A model generated the notes under the pieces. It worked only from the letters and a program-made list of their open reading frames with translations, made no database searches and was not told the origin of the DNA. Position numbers and translations under genes: made by a program. Shown piece after piece: positions 1 through 8,605 of a stretch of 49,982 nt of DNA (positions within the stretch are counted from its first letter, which is position 1; each line of letters begins with the position of its first letter). Source of the DNA: Desulfosporosinus sp. Tol-M (GTDB taxonomy: Bacteria > Bacillota > Desulfitobacteriia > Desulfitobacteriales > Desulfitobacteriaceae); NCBI GenBank assembly GCA_000770645.1, contig JQID01000112.1, positions 1 through 49,982 on the forward strand, written 5' to 3'.

Positions 1-2
1 GG

Positions 3-374
3 GTAGCTGTAGGTTCATTATCCATATTTAACGTAATTAGATTTAAAAGCATAACAGCTATTGATGGTTCTTGGTTAATTGAGTTAGTGTTTTGGATATT
101 AGCAGTAAGTATTGTTATATTTATTTCTTTACAAAGAAATAAAATAACTGAAGGTGGGATTCAATACAAAAATTACTTTTGGGTATGGGAAAAAATAGTA
201 TCGTACGAATGGACTAGCAAATATACACTTAAACTAAATGTGAAACCTCTATTATTTTTAATCAAACCAATAATAGTTATAGATTTATGGAAAAAGAAAG
301 AACAAAAGGACATAGTAGAACAATTTATTCAAGAACATATTTCGGCTAACCTTAAAAACAATAATTATCTATAA
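3..374 (+). CDS. DUF5673-like membrane protein, 5' end outside the window
   Basis: The frame is open from the first bases of the window to a TAA at 372-374, so the true start lies to the left. A GTG at 87 has no ribosome binding site and is probably internal. The visible ~123 residues hold a hydrophobic segment (FWILAVSIVIFISL) followed by a basic, mostly beta-strand tail with ITEGGIQYKNYFWVWEKIVSYEW. From memory this resembles the PH-like domain of DUF5673 proteins; that assignment is tentative. The function is unknown. An attC-like hairpin follows 28 bases after the stop, giving a cassette-like arrangement. Confidence 0.55.
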   Translation, partial: VAVGSLSIFNVIRFKSITAIDGSWLIELVFWILAVSIVIFISLQRNKITEGGIQYKNYFWVWEKIVSYEWTSKYTLKLNVKPLLFLIKPIIVIDLWKKKEQKDIVEQFIQEHISANLKNNNYL

Positions 375-401
375 GACTTAAGTATTTCCGTCCGCTACTT
401 C

Positions 402-475
402 GTCTAACCGGGTGTTACCGTAACTTTGCCAATATGGAAGTAGTATGACGCTACGGTAACACCCAAACGTTATCT
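402..475 (+). repeat. attC-like inverted repeat after the first gene
   Basis: A perfect 13-bp inverted repeat (GGGTGTTACCGTA at 410-422, TACGGTAACACCC at 452-464) encloses a 29-nt spacer that can form a small inner hairpin (ACTT...CCA/TGG...AAGT). Outside the arms, GTCTAAC (402-408) fits the integron R' consensus RYYYAAC, and GTTATCT (469-475) partly fits GTTRRRY. Length, position just after a stop codon and asymmetric outer spacers resemble an integron attC. No integrase is visible and the second core box is imperfect. A terminator or unrelated palindromic repeat is the alternative. Confidence 0.4.
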
Positions 476-506
476 AATCTGCTGGAGATAGAGGGGAGGA
501 AAATCT

Positions 507-746
507 ATGAATCCTGTGAATGTTAGTCCGTTTAACGTAATCAATATATTTACAACACTATTCTTTTTGGTCTGGATTGCTATTGCCATGAGTAATGCAA
601 TCAATCCTAGGTTCATGTGGAAAATCACTGATAGTTGGAAGGCGACAAAAGAACCGCAAGATTCTTATTTTTTGATTAGACGAGTTGGCGGAGTCATCTT
701 TTCGATAATAGGAATCGCCTTCTTTCTTTTTGTTTTCACCCGTTAA
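507..746 (+). CDS. Small two-TM membrane protein (DUF6199-like)
   Basis: A 79-residue protein with a good ribosome binding site (GAGGGGAGG, about 8 bases before the ATG). Hydrophobic helices lie at about residues 10-30 and 60-78, with a short loop carrying NPRFMWKITDSWKATKEPQDSYFLIRR between them. The NP-RF-W loop and following R-GG-IFSIIG pattern look like the DUF6199 family of small Firmicute membrane proteins, by recollection only. No function is known. It stands alone between the attC-like hairpin and a small remnant frame. Confidence 0.6.
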   Translation: MNPVNVSPFNVINIFTTLFFLVWIAIAMSNAINPRFMWKITDSWKATKEPQDSYFLIRRVGGVIFSIIGIAFFLFVFTR

Positions 747-811
747 CTATGAGCGTGTCTTATTTTGTTCGATGACATATGAAAAAGAAGTAAGTATTAG
801 ATGGGGAATAA

Positions 812-964
812 ATTATAGCGATTAGTAAAGCGGTGGAAATCATTTCTGCCTTAGCTAATGGAATCGATCCATATAACGGTTTAAGTTTTTGGAAAGATCC
901 AGTATTTTCAAAAGTATTATTATCAGGAGAGATTGATGGACATACCAAAAAAGCTGATTATTGA
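812..964 (+). pseudogene. Remnant reading frame with an ISALANGIDPYNG motif
   Basis: From a stop at 809-811 to TGA at 962-964 the frame encodes a peptide with ISKAVEIISALANGIDPYNG and then FWKDPVFSKVLLSGEID. The segment looks like the conserved part of a small protein found in Firmicute gene neighbourhoods, but there is no ATG and no ribosome binding site; only GTG at 833 or ATT codons could start it. It overlaps the next gene by about 30 bases in another frame. I read it as a 5'-truncated gene, or possibly a small gene with an unusual start. Confidence 0.3.
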
Positions 965-1601
965 TATTGAAGACAAGGATAATGCAATAGGATATTTTTA
1001 CACATCAGAAGATGGGGAAAAATCAGAAGCTGTATTAGCTGGAAAAAGAGTAATTCCAGTTCCTGAAAATGAACGTTCATGCGAAATTTACAAGCTACTG
1101 GGAGAGAACTGTGATGTAATCTTTTGCACTACACAAATACGGGACGATTTCCGGTTTTACCCTGTCCCTCAATTTTCAATTTTTGCAGTTGATACTAAAG
1201 GAAACTGCTTCGGAACGATTGGCGGCATTGGTGATATTAAAGATGATAATTACCCAGTTGGGTATGTTAACCGCAACGGAATGTTTGGCAAAATAACAGA
1301 TAGTTTTAAAGAATTTTTAGAACTTGTGGCCTATTATCCGCATTGGCAAGAAGTCATTAGGTGTGAGCAAATGGGAGAATCCTATGATTTAAAAGCTATG
1401 GAAATAGGGGAAAGAGAGAATAATTCACAATACTTAGCACGCCAGCGTGAGATTCAAGAAATACTTAAGGTTTCAAAGAACCCAAAATCAATAGAATTAC
1501 TTATAGCTAATATTCAAGGTAAAAAGGAATTTTTGGTGTATTCTTCAAAGGAAGAGGCTCAAAAGACAAATACATTTTTGGATATCTGTAGTTTTGATTA
1601 A
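936..1601 (+). CDS. Possible SMI1/KNR4 (SUKH)-type protein
   Basis: About 221 residues from ATG at 936, chosen because AGGAG sits seven bases upstream; a TTG at 933 is too close to it. There is no signal peptide or TM segment. The middle, FSIFAVDTKGNCFGTIGGIGDIKDDNYPVGYV followed by GMFGKITDSFKEFLELVAYYP, has the acidic-strand then 'DSF-EFLELV' helix pattern of SUKH/SMI1-KNR4 proteins, many of which are immunity proteins of toxin systems. That is a resemblance, not a firm match. No toxin gene is visible next to it; the flanks are small remnants. Confidence 0.4.
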   Translation: MDIPKKLIIDIEDKDNAIGYFYTSEDGEKSEAVLAGKRVIPVPENERSCEIYKLLGENCDVIFCTTQIRDDFRFYPVPQFSIFAVDTKGNCFGTIGGIGDIKDDNYPVGYVNRNGMFGKITDSFKEFLELVAYYPHWQEVIRCEQMGESYDLKAMEIGERENNSQYLARQREIQEILKVSKNPKSIELLIANIQGKKEFLVYSSKEEAQKTNTFLDICSFD

Positions 1602-1661
1602 ATGAGAAGATTGTACAGAGCTATTTAATTTTCGGATATATGTTTACGGGGAGTTGAATGG

Positions 1662-1763
1662 ATGCAGGACATCGAGCAGCTCTATAAAGAGTATGCCAAA
1701 CAAGTATATAAATATTTGTTCAGTCTTTGTCAAAGCGAGCAAATGGCTGAAGAAAATTTGTAA
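1662..1763 (+). pseudogene. Truncated ECF-type sigma factor (N-terminal scrap)
   Basis: ATG at 1662, preceded by GGGGAG, opens MQDIEQLYKEYAKQVYKYLF and continues SLCQSEQMAEENL to a TAA after 33 codons. This matches the start of region 2 of ECF sigma-70 factors (acidic-aromatic helix, then 'LAED'), but everything after is missing. The following ~60 bases show no continuation in another frame that I can recognise. It is probably a decayed regulator gene whose start signals survive. A genuine 33-aa peptide is less likely. Confidence 0.5.
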
Positions 1764-1820
1764 ATGGTCAATTTTTAGCAATCTATTTTCAGGGATAGAA
1801 AATATGGGGTGTGAAAAGTT

Positions 1821-2648
1821 TTGGGATTAAAATCCTTTTATCGATCAGAAAGGCCCGTGAACCGTTCTGAGCTTCGGATGTTTCTAGGAAGGCATTATTT
1901 TACATGGCGTCGTTACCTCCAATGGATTTTTGTCAGGTCAACACGCTATGCGGGAAATTTACAGACGTCACAACTCCCTTACAATGTGGCGGAGCATAGG
2001 ACCCCACTCTATCGTCGCCTCCGAAACGTTGATATGTGGCTGCAGAAAAACAAAGTAACCAACTTGAAGTTGGCTACGGCAAAGATAAATGGCCTCGTTC
2101 TGGAACCAGGCGAGACATTTTCTTTTTGGCGTTTGGTAGGGAAGCCTACTAAAGCAAAAGGTTTCTCTGAAGGGATTATCCTAACCAATGGATCGTTTGT
2201 TCCCGGAGTCGGAGGAGGCTTATGCCAACTTTCAAATCTGATTTATTGGATGGCCTTACATACTCCATTAAAGGTTACAGAACGGTGGCGGCACACGCAT
2301 GACGTATTTCCTGATGCCAACCGGACCCAACCATTCGGAAGTGGGGCCACAGTGGTTCACAATTATATAGATCTCCAAATCAAGAATGAGACTCCATATC
2401 GGTATCAACTTCTCGTAAGTGTAGGAGATTCGGACTTGGAAGGGGAATGGAGATGTGAACAACCTTCGCCTCAAAAATATGAGGTTTACGAAAGTGAACA
2501 TTTAATTACACAGGAGTGGTGGGGAGGTTACATGCGCCATAACATAATAAGGCGAAAAGTGTTCGACCCCGGTAACAACCAAATAGGCGATGACTTCATT
2601 ACAGAGAATCATGCAATTATGATGTACGAACCGATGCTGACTGAATAA
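1821..2648 (+). CDS. VanW family protein
   Basis: A 275-residue protein starting at TTG with a weak GGGGTG upstream. Residues about 80-210 carry the VanW domain: KLATAKINGLVLEPGETFSFW, GFSEGI, PGVGGGLCQLSNLIYWMAL, HTHDVFPDANRTQPFGSGATVVHNYIDL. VanW was first seen in vanB-type glycopeptide-resistance clusters, but stand-alone homologues are common in Firmicutes and their biochemical role is not established. No van regulators, ligases or dipeptidases are nearby, so resistance should not be inferred. No signal peptide or TM segment is evident. It converges on smc across a hairpin-rich gap. Confidence 0.85.
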   Translation: MGLKSFYRSERPVNRSELRMFLGRHYFTWRRYLQWIFVRSTRYAGNLQTSQLPYNVAEHRTPLYRRLRNVDMWLQKNKVTNLKLATAKINGLVLEPGETFSFWRLVGKPTKAKGFSEGIILTNGSFVPGVGGGLCQLSNLIYWMALHTPLKVTERWRHTHDVFPDANRTQPFGSGATVVHNYIDLQIKNETPYRYQLLVSVGDSDLEGEWRCEQPSPQKYEVYESEHLITQEWWGGYMRHNIIRRKVFDPGNNQIGDDFITENHAIMMYEPMLTE

Positions 2649-2911
2649 ACATAGCGGGACACTCTCCGTTCTCCGTTCATCGTTCCAAGCCCGGGACGCA
2701 GTGTGACACGAGCGCGGGGTCTTTTCGTAAGCAGAAAAGCGAACTCCGTGAAAGCTACCGACCCCAGATACGGGGCAGTGCACAAGGATGTGCACTGCTG
2801 CCATTGCGCCAAGGATGGCTCATTTGGCAGGCACCCCCTCCCCAGAGTAGGAGTTTGAACGGTTAGTTTGCTCTGCGTCGTAAGTACCAAGCGTTGTGTC
2901 ACACAAATCCC
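2649..2911. other. Hairpin-rich intergenic gap with two AAGGAT stem-loops
   Basis: No gene found. On the plus strand there is a perfect 10-bp stem with loop AGGA (GCAGTGCACA, 2775-2784; TGTGCACTGC, 2789-2798), and ten bases later GCCA-AGGA-TGGC (2808-2819), which can be enclosed by TGCC/GGCA. Further left, CTTTTC/GAAAAG (2721-2726/2734-2739) and GGGGTC/GACCCC (2716-2721/2760-2765) also pair. No T-run follows the hairpins, so a simple terminator is not evident. The repeated AAGGAT loop resembles CsrA/RsmA binding sites. Expression is unknown. Confidence 0.4.
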
Positions 2912-5900
2912 TCACGCAAGTCTCTCATCCAATCGTTCGTCGAACTTGACGGAAAGCAGCTTGGATACACCGCTCTCCTCCATGGCAATGCCATACAAAA
3001 CATCAGCCGATTCCATGGTTCCTTTGCGATGAGAAATAACAACGAACTGGGTTGAATCCGATAGACGTTGAATATATTGGGCAAATCTCCGGACATTAGA
3101 ATCGTCCAAAGATGCTTCGATCTCATCCAGGATACAAAACGGACTCGGTTTAACCCGCAGCAGGGCGAACAAAATAGTTATGGCCGTTAAAGCCCGTTCT
3201 CCGCCGGACAAGAGGGAAAGGAGCTGAGGTTTTTTACCTGGGGGCTGAGCAATAATCTCGACACCTGTTTCTAATAAATGTTCGGGGTCTACTAAATGAA
3301 GTTCCGCGTTTCCGCCACAAAAGAGCTCTCGAAAGACTTCCTGAAAAGCCCCATTCACTGCATGAAAGCTTTCTATAAACCGTTCACTCATGGTCTTATC
3401 CAGTTCGGAAATCACTTGGCGCAAGGTCTGATTTGCTTCGACCAAATCATCCCGCTGGGCTAACATAAAAACCTGCCTGGTTTGCATTTTAGGATATTCT
3501 TCGATAGCTGCTTGGTTGATGGGGCCTAAATCTTCAATTTGTTGTTTAAGCGCTTGCACCCTTCGCCACAGGACTGTCCTTCCCTCCTCGGTCTGATAAG
3601 GCAGGGCCTCTTCCCAGGTTAGAGAAAACTCCTCAACTAAACGGGTTTCCCCTGCTTGACACTCCGTCTCGAAGCGGACAACGCGAAGTTCATTGGCATG
3701 GAGGCGCTGTTCCAGCGCATGCTCTAACTGACGCTGGGCATGTATCTCCTGTTCCAGTTCAAGTATACCGGCCGATAAAACCTCTCTCTCTTGTCCGCGT
3801 TGCCTTAAGGCGCAGCGCTGGGCCTCTTGGGCAAGTGAATGTTTCTCCAATTGCCGGTTCAACGCCCCTTGCTCCGCTTCAACCACCTGGCAGTTTTCTT
3901 GGAAACCAACCCGGTTCTGTTTTTTAAATTGAAGCGTTGCTTCATTTTCGCGATAGTTCTTTTGTTCCTGACCAAGTTGCTCCGTGCATTGATTTAATTC
4001 TTGTTCCAACTTGGCTAAGCGGATTTTCTCCTGGGTCAGTTGCTCCCGATACGATTCTTCCTCACTTATCGCGGCTTTTGCTTCAATCTCTCGCCGATTG
4101 TACTCTTCACGTAAATTGACCGATATTTTTTCTGCCATTTCCAAACGTTCGGTTAAACTTTTTATATAAAGGCAAAGTTCGTTTTTTTGGGCACTGTTTC
4201 CCTGGTTCCGAAGATCTAACCCCAATAAATCACTCTCTAGCCGCCCCAACTGACTCAACACATTCCCGTGCGCCGCCCTAAGCATGACCTGATGTTCGTT
4301 ATCTTCCCGTTGTCTAAGAGTTAAATTATCCATACTTTCCTTAATTTCCCTCAGACGAAGATCAAGCTCGAAGTATTCCCGTTCTTCTTCAAGTAAATCT
4401 TTTTCTAACCGTACTAACGCGACTCGCAAGGAATCGATTTCACGGGAACGGGCAAGCAAATTTCCTCCTTTGAGCTGAACGCTCCCTCCACTCAGAGAAC
4501 CTCCGGGATGGACTTGATCCCCCTCTAAAGTCACAATGCGCTGCCTATACCCGGATGCTTTAGCGATCCGGGTCGCAGCACTCATATCCTTGACTACGAC
4601 AATGCGCCCCAGGAGAAACGCCATCGCCGGTTTGTATAACAAATCATAAGAAATAAGATCGACTGCAATCCCGATATAGCCGGAATCCCTCTCAACTACC
4701 TGGCTCACAGATATCCGTTTCCCCTGAATTATATCAAGCGGCAGGAAGGTTACCCGTCCGAATTGATGAACCTTTAAATAAGCAATGGCCTCTTTTGCAG
4801 CCTTCTCATTCTCCGCCACAACATTCTGCAAGCCCGCTCCCAGTGCGGTCTCCAAAGCCAGTTCATATTCTTCCTGCACGGCGATCAGATCAGCCACCGT
4901 CCCGCAGAGACCCATGCAATCCTTGATCCCCTTTTTTCTGGCCAGCATCACCTCGCGTACCCCACGTTGATACCCTTCAAAGGAATCTTCTAACGACAAC
5001 AAAGCGTGCCTGCGCGCTCTGGCTTGATCTGTAAGGGCCTTATGCTTCTGAAGTTCGACCTTTTTTTCTTCGCGCAACGATTTTAGCCGATCCCACTCTG
5101 TCCTGAGCCTGAACATTTCTCCGTCTCCAGCCAGGATTTGTCGTTCCAGCTCAGCCAGTTCTTTTTCCTGCGCTTTACAAGTTTCACCCAAGGATTGACG
5201 TTCTTTTGTTTTTAGCCCTTGCTCCTGCACTATCTGAAGAACTTGTTGTTCAAGCGATACCAGAGTATGTTGAGCCCCGGTCAATTCATTGGCACAATTG
5301 GCTTGGTCTGACAGGGCTTGAAAAAGATCGGTCTTAATTCGGTCAATATCTTCTGCCAGTTTACTTTCTCGAACACACTTCAGTTTCTGTTCTCGGTCTG
5401 AGACCTTGCTTTGTGCTTCTTCAACCGTATACTTTAAAACCGCTAGCTTTGCCGCAAGGGTGCTCATCCGTTGATTCAAATTTTCAATTTTTCCCTCATC
5501 TGCCTGGATCTCATCGGTCAACCTGGCGATTTGCTCCGTAAAATATTTAAAACGCTCACCGCGAATGCTTAACTCATGTTTTAAAGCTTCGCTTGCCTGC
5601 CCCGCCTGAAACCCCTCTCCCTGCATCCGTTGCGAGTCATCCTCTATTTCTTTGAGCAGAACTTTATCTTTTAAATTTTTACTTTCTCTTAACCTCAATA
5701 TTACTTGAGCCTCTATTAAACTGGCTTGCAGGGTTTCTGAATCCTTTAAAGCTAAAGCCAACTTATGCTTCCCTTCTGAGATGTCGAGAACAGTCAATTG
5801 GATTTCCAGGCGTCTAAGTTCGCCGGAGAGCGCAAGGCTTTGTTCGGCCACTTGAGCTTGGGCAGCCAGAGGAGTCAGTTGTCCCTCAATTTCTCGTACT

Positions 5901-6505
5901 AGATCCTCAAGACGTTGGAGATTCAAGATTGTTGCATCAAGACGCTTTAAGGCTTCGCGCTTTCTGAAACGAAACTTGGTAATTCCAGCCGCCTCTTCGA
6001 TCAGCGAGCGACGTTCTTCCGATTTTAGGTTTAAGATTTCCTCAACCCGCCCCTGCTCAATGATCGAGAATCCTTCTTTGCCTGCTCCCGTATCCATAAA
6101 TAGTTCCTGAATATCTTTGAGCCGGCAAGCTGCATTATTAATCAAATATTGCCCCTCACCATCACGATAGACCCGTCGGGTAATCGTGATTTCTCTAAAA
6201 TCCAACGGTAAAATTCCTGTTAAGTTATCAAAAATCAGGGACACTTCCGCCATGCCGACAGGGCGACGCTGTGTGCTTCCGGCAAAAACCACATCTTCCA
6301 TTTTAGCCCCGCGCAAGCTCTTGGCACTTTGTTCTCCCAGTACCCAGCGAACTGCATCGGCGACATTGCTTTTTCCACTCCCATTCGGACCAACAATTAC
6401 AGTTAATCCATGGCCTAATTCCAATTTGACACGATCGGCGAACGACTTAAATCCCTGAATATGAATTCCCTTTAAGAACACCGGGAAATTCTCAGGTTTA
6501 GCCAT
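2912..6505 (-). CDS. smc: Chromosome partition ATPase SMC
   Basis: 1197 residues, the usual length for bacterial SMC, the core of the SMC-ScpAB condensin that organises and segregates the chromosome. ABC-type head motifs are complete: Walker A GPNGSGKS (39-46), signature LLSGGERALTAI and Walker B FCILDEIEASLDD near the C-terminus. Between them are two long coiled-coil arms around a hinge with GLCGTVADLI and LETALGAGLQNVV. The start is ATG at 6505 with GGGAGG upstream; an in-frame extension to 6580 lies inside rnc and is rejected. It overlaps the end of rnc by 8 bases. In many Firmicutes ftsY follows smc; here a convergent vanW follows instead. Confidence 0.97.
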   Translation of the reverse strand: MAKPENFPVFLKGIHIQGFKSFADRVKLELGHGLTVIVGPNGSGKSNVADAVRWVLGEQSAKSLRGAKMEDVVFAGSTQRRPVGMAEVSLIFDNLTGILPLDFREITITRRVYRDGEGQYLINNAACRLKDIQELFMDTGAGKEGFSIIEQGRVEEILNLKSEERRSLIEEAAGITKFRFRKREALKRLDATILNLQRLEDLVREIEGQLTPLAAQAQVAEQSLALSGELRRLEIQLTVLDISEGKHKLALALKDSETLQASLIEAQVILRLRESKNLKDKVLLKEIEDDSQRMQGEGFQAGQASEALKHELSIRGERFKYFTEQIARLTDEIQADEGKIENLNQRMSTLAAKLAVLKYTVEEAQSKVSDREQKLKCVRESKLAEDIDRIKTDLFQALSDQANCANELTGAQHTLVSLEQQVLQIVQEQGLKTKERQSLGETCKAQEKELAELERQILAGDGEMFRLRTEWDRLKSLREEKKVELQKHKALTDQARARRHALLSLEDSFEGYQRGVREVMLARKKGIKDCMGLCGTVADLIAVQEEYELALETALGAGLQNVVAENEKAAKEAIAYLKVHQFGRVTFLPLDIIQGKRISVSQVVERDSGYIGIAVDLISYDLLYKPAMAFLLGRIVVVKDMSAATRIAKASGYRQRIVTLEGDQVHPGGSLSGGSVQLKGGNLLARSREIDSLRVALVRLEKDLLEEEREYFELDLRLREIKESMDNLTLRQREDNEHQVMLRAAHGNVLSQLGRLESDLLGLDLRNQGNSAQKNELCLYIKSLTERLEMAEKISVNLREEYNRREIEAKAAISEEESYREQLTQEKIRLAKLEQELNQCTEQLGQEQKNYRENEATLQFKKQNRVGFQENCQVVEAEQGALNRQLEKHSLAQEAQRCALRQRGQEREVLSAGILELEQEIHAQRQLEHALEQRLHANELRVVRFETECQAGETRLVEEFSLTWEEALPYQTEEGRTVLWRRVQALKQQIEDLGPINQAAIEEYPKMQTRQVFMLAQRDDLVEANQTLRQVISELDKTMSERFIESFHAVNGAFQEVFRELFCGGNAELHLVDPEHLLETGVEIIAQPPGKKPQLLSLLSGGERALTAITILFALLRVKPSPFCILDEIEASLDDSNVRRFAQYIQRLSDSTQFVVISHRKGTMESADVLYGIAMEESGVSKLLSVKFDERLDERLA

Positions 6506-7283
6506 CGTTCTCCCTCCCCCAATGTTCCAGCACCTGCCTTGCAGCATGTTGCTCCGCTTCTTTTTTGGTGCGGCCCACACCTTTGCCCATTAAGTTTCCT
6601 TGCAGAAAAACACCCGCCGTAAAGGATTTATTGTGATCAGGTCCTTCTTCCGCCAGGATCTGATAGTTTACTTCTATTTCTTCCCGTTGTGCTTTTTCCT
6701 GTAACACAGTTTTATAGTCCCCGTAATTCCCTTCGGCGACTTCGTAAATGGACGGTTTGAGCATCTCCAAAATAACCCGGCGGGCTTCTTGCAATCCATA
6801 TTGCAAGTAAATCGCTCCAATAACTGATTCCCAGGCATCCGCCAAGATGGAGGGCCGTTCCCGTCCGCCGGATACCTGTTCGCCTTTACCCAACAAAAGC
6901 TCTTGCCCCAACCCGATTTCCTGCGCTTTGTGAGCCAGAGTCGTTTCATTCACGACAGCAGCCCGCATTTTTGTGAGTTCTCCTTCCGGCCGCTCAGGAT
7001 AACTTAGATAAAGATACTCCGCAATCACAAAGTCCAAAATTGCATCACCCAAAAACTCAAGCCGTTGGTTTGTTTCTTTGCCAAACTGCGGATTTTCAAA
7101 GACATATGAAGGATGGGTCAAGGCCGTGCTAAACAGGCGATTCGGCGGAGTCTGAAGTCCCAATCGCTTTGCTAATTCAAGTCCCAGTTCTTGTTTCAGA
7201 GAAGTCACGACATATTTCTTTCGCCCTGATCTTCCCTCCGTCTTTATGAAATTCGGAGTCGCATTACGGCTCTTTTCAACCAT
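6498..7283 (-). CDS. rnc: Ribonuclease III
   Basis: 261 residues. The endonuclease domain (about 30-170) has the signature NQRLEFLGDAIL, with acidic metal ligands, and the second acidic helix ADAWESVIGAIYL, a variant of the common ADAFEALIGAIYL. The C-terminal dsRNA-binding domain begins at YKTVLQEKAQ and ends in GRTKKEAEQHAARQVLEHW. It cleaves double-stranded RNA, including rRNA precursors. The N-terminus (about 25 basic residues) is longer than in many homologues, but AAGGAG about 11 bases before the ATG supports this start. It sits between fabF and smc, the classic Firmicute acpP-rnc-smc order with fabF inserted. Confidence 0.97.
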   Translation of the reverse strand: MVEKSRNATPNFIKTEGRSGRKKYVVTSLKQELGLELAKRLGLQTPPNRLFSTALTHPSYVFENPQFGKETNQRLEFLGDAILDFVIAEYLYLSYPERPEGELTKMRAAVVNETTLAHKAQEIGLGQELLLGKGEQVSGGRERPSILADAWESVIGAIYLQYGLQEARRVILEMLKPSIYEVAEGNYGDYKTVLQEKAQREEIEVNYQILAEEGPDHNKSFTAGVFLQGNLMGKGVGRTKKEAEQHAARQVLEHWGRENDG

Positions 7284-7363
7284 TTAGTTTAGATCTCCTT
7301 ACCTTAGGCACATTCAAGAAAATAACCGGTCAATCTTTGACTTGTTATTTTCTTTCATATGCC

Positions 7364-8605
7364 TTATGCAAATTTTTTTAAGACGATGGCGGCATTATGC
7401 CCGCCGAAACCTAAGGAATTGGACATTACCACCCTCACTTCTTGTTTGCGCGCTATATTAGGGACATAATCAAGATCACATTCCGGGTCCGGCTCTCCAT
7501 AATTCGCCGTTGGCGGGATCGCTCCCCGTTTAATACTCAGCGCACAAATAATCGCCTCGATGGCTCCCGCAGCCCCCATCAAATGCCCGGTCATTGATTT
7601 GGTCGAACTAATCGCTAACTTCGACGCATAACTGCCAAACAAAGTTTTAATAGCGGAGGTTTCCACCGAATCGTTAGGCCCTGTGCTGGTTCCATGCGCA
7701 TTGATATAGTCAACCTCTTCGACACTTAACCCCGCATCCTTTATGGCAAGCCGCATCGCTTGGACTGCACCGGCTCCGCCGGGCACCGGGCTCGTAATAT
7801 GATAGGCATCTGATGTGCTTCCATAGCCGGCCAGTTCGGCATAAATGTGAGCACCCCGAGCCTCTGCATGTTCCAAGGATTCCAGGACCAAGACCCCTGC
7901 TCCTTCGCCCATAACAAAACCGCTCCGCCGCTTATCAAAGGGTCGCGACGCTTGTTCCGGGTTTTCCTTTTCAGTGGACATCGCCTTCGCAGCGCAAAAG
8001 CCGACAAAAGCCAACTTCGTAAGCGGCGCCTCGGTTCCTCCACTAAGCACGACATCGGCCTCCCCGCGTTGGATAATCCGTAACGCTTCTCCAATGGCGT
8101 TAGTGGCCGAAGCACAGGCTGTAACAACCGTCAGACTGGATCCCTTTAAACCAAACTCGATGGATAAATGTCCGGCTGCCATGTTGCCAATCAGCATTGG
8201 AACAAAAAACGGGGTAATCCGACCGCTCCCCTTACTCATGAGCACCTCTTTTTGTTCTTCAAACGTTATTACACCACCGATCCCACAACCCATAACGGTA
8301 CCGGCACGTGCTTTGTCTACTTTCTCAAAATCAAGTCCCGAATCTTGCACCGCCAACTTGGCAGCTGCGATGGCAAATTGAACAAAGCGGTCCATGTGGC
8401 GACTTTCCTTTTTGTTAATCCATTCCGTCGGCTCGAAGTTTTTGACCTCAGCCGCAACCTTAGTCGGCAAATCGGCAGTATCAAAACGCGTTAATAGTCC
8501 GATTCCGGACTTTCCTCCGATTAAATTATTCCAGAATTCATCCAGATCGTTGCCGACGGGAGAGATGACACCCATTCCGGTAATTACTGCACGGTGTTTC
8601 AACAT
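7364..8605 (-). CDS. fabF: 3-oxoacyl-ACP synthase II
   Basis: 413 residues, full length for the KAS II condensing enzyme that elongates acyl-ACP with malonyl-ACP. The thiolase-fold triad is intact: Cys164 in [10 protein letters not shown], His304 in [11 protein letters not shown] and His341 in [22 protein letters not shown] lies a few bases before the ATG. Its start overlaps the end of the upstream FabK-like gene by 7 bases, indicating translational coupling. An 80-base gap separates it from rnc. It is part of the fapR-plsX-fab operon. Confidence 0.97.
   Translation of the reverse strand: MLKHRAVITGMGVISPVGNDLDEFWNNLIGGKSGIGLLTRFDTADLPTKVAAEVKNFEPTEWINKKESRHMDRFVQFAIAAAKLAVQDSGLDFEKVDKARAGTVMGCGIGGVITFEEQKEVLMSKGSGRITPFFVPMLIGNMAAGHLSIEFGLKGSSLTVVTACASATNAIGEALRIIQRGEADVVLSGGTEAPLTKLAFVGFCAAKAMSTEKENPEQASRPFDKRRSGFVMGEGAGVLVLESLEHAEARGAHIYAELAGYGSTSDAYHITSPVPGGAGAVQAMRLAIKDAGLSVEEVDYINAHGTSTGPNDSVETSAIKTLFGSYASKLAISSTKSMTGHLMGAAGAIEAIICALSIKRGAIPPTANYGEPDPECDLDYVPNIARKQEVRVVMSNSLGFGGHNAAIVLKKFA

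Noticed and set aside
1821..2648. Glycopeptide resistance locus
   Set aside because: A lone VanW homologue without vanHAX/B, vanRS or vanXY is not evidence of resistance.
2502..2902. Two overlapping minus-strand frames between smc and vanW
   Set aside because: No protein similarity; the region is a set of hairpins.
6506..6580. Longer start for smc
   Set aside because: The extra 25 codons overlap rnc and do not look like SMC; GGGAGG precedes the internal ATG.
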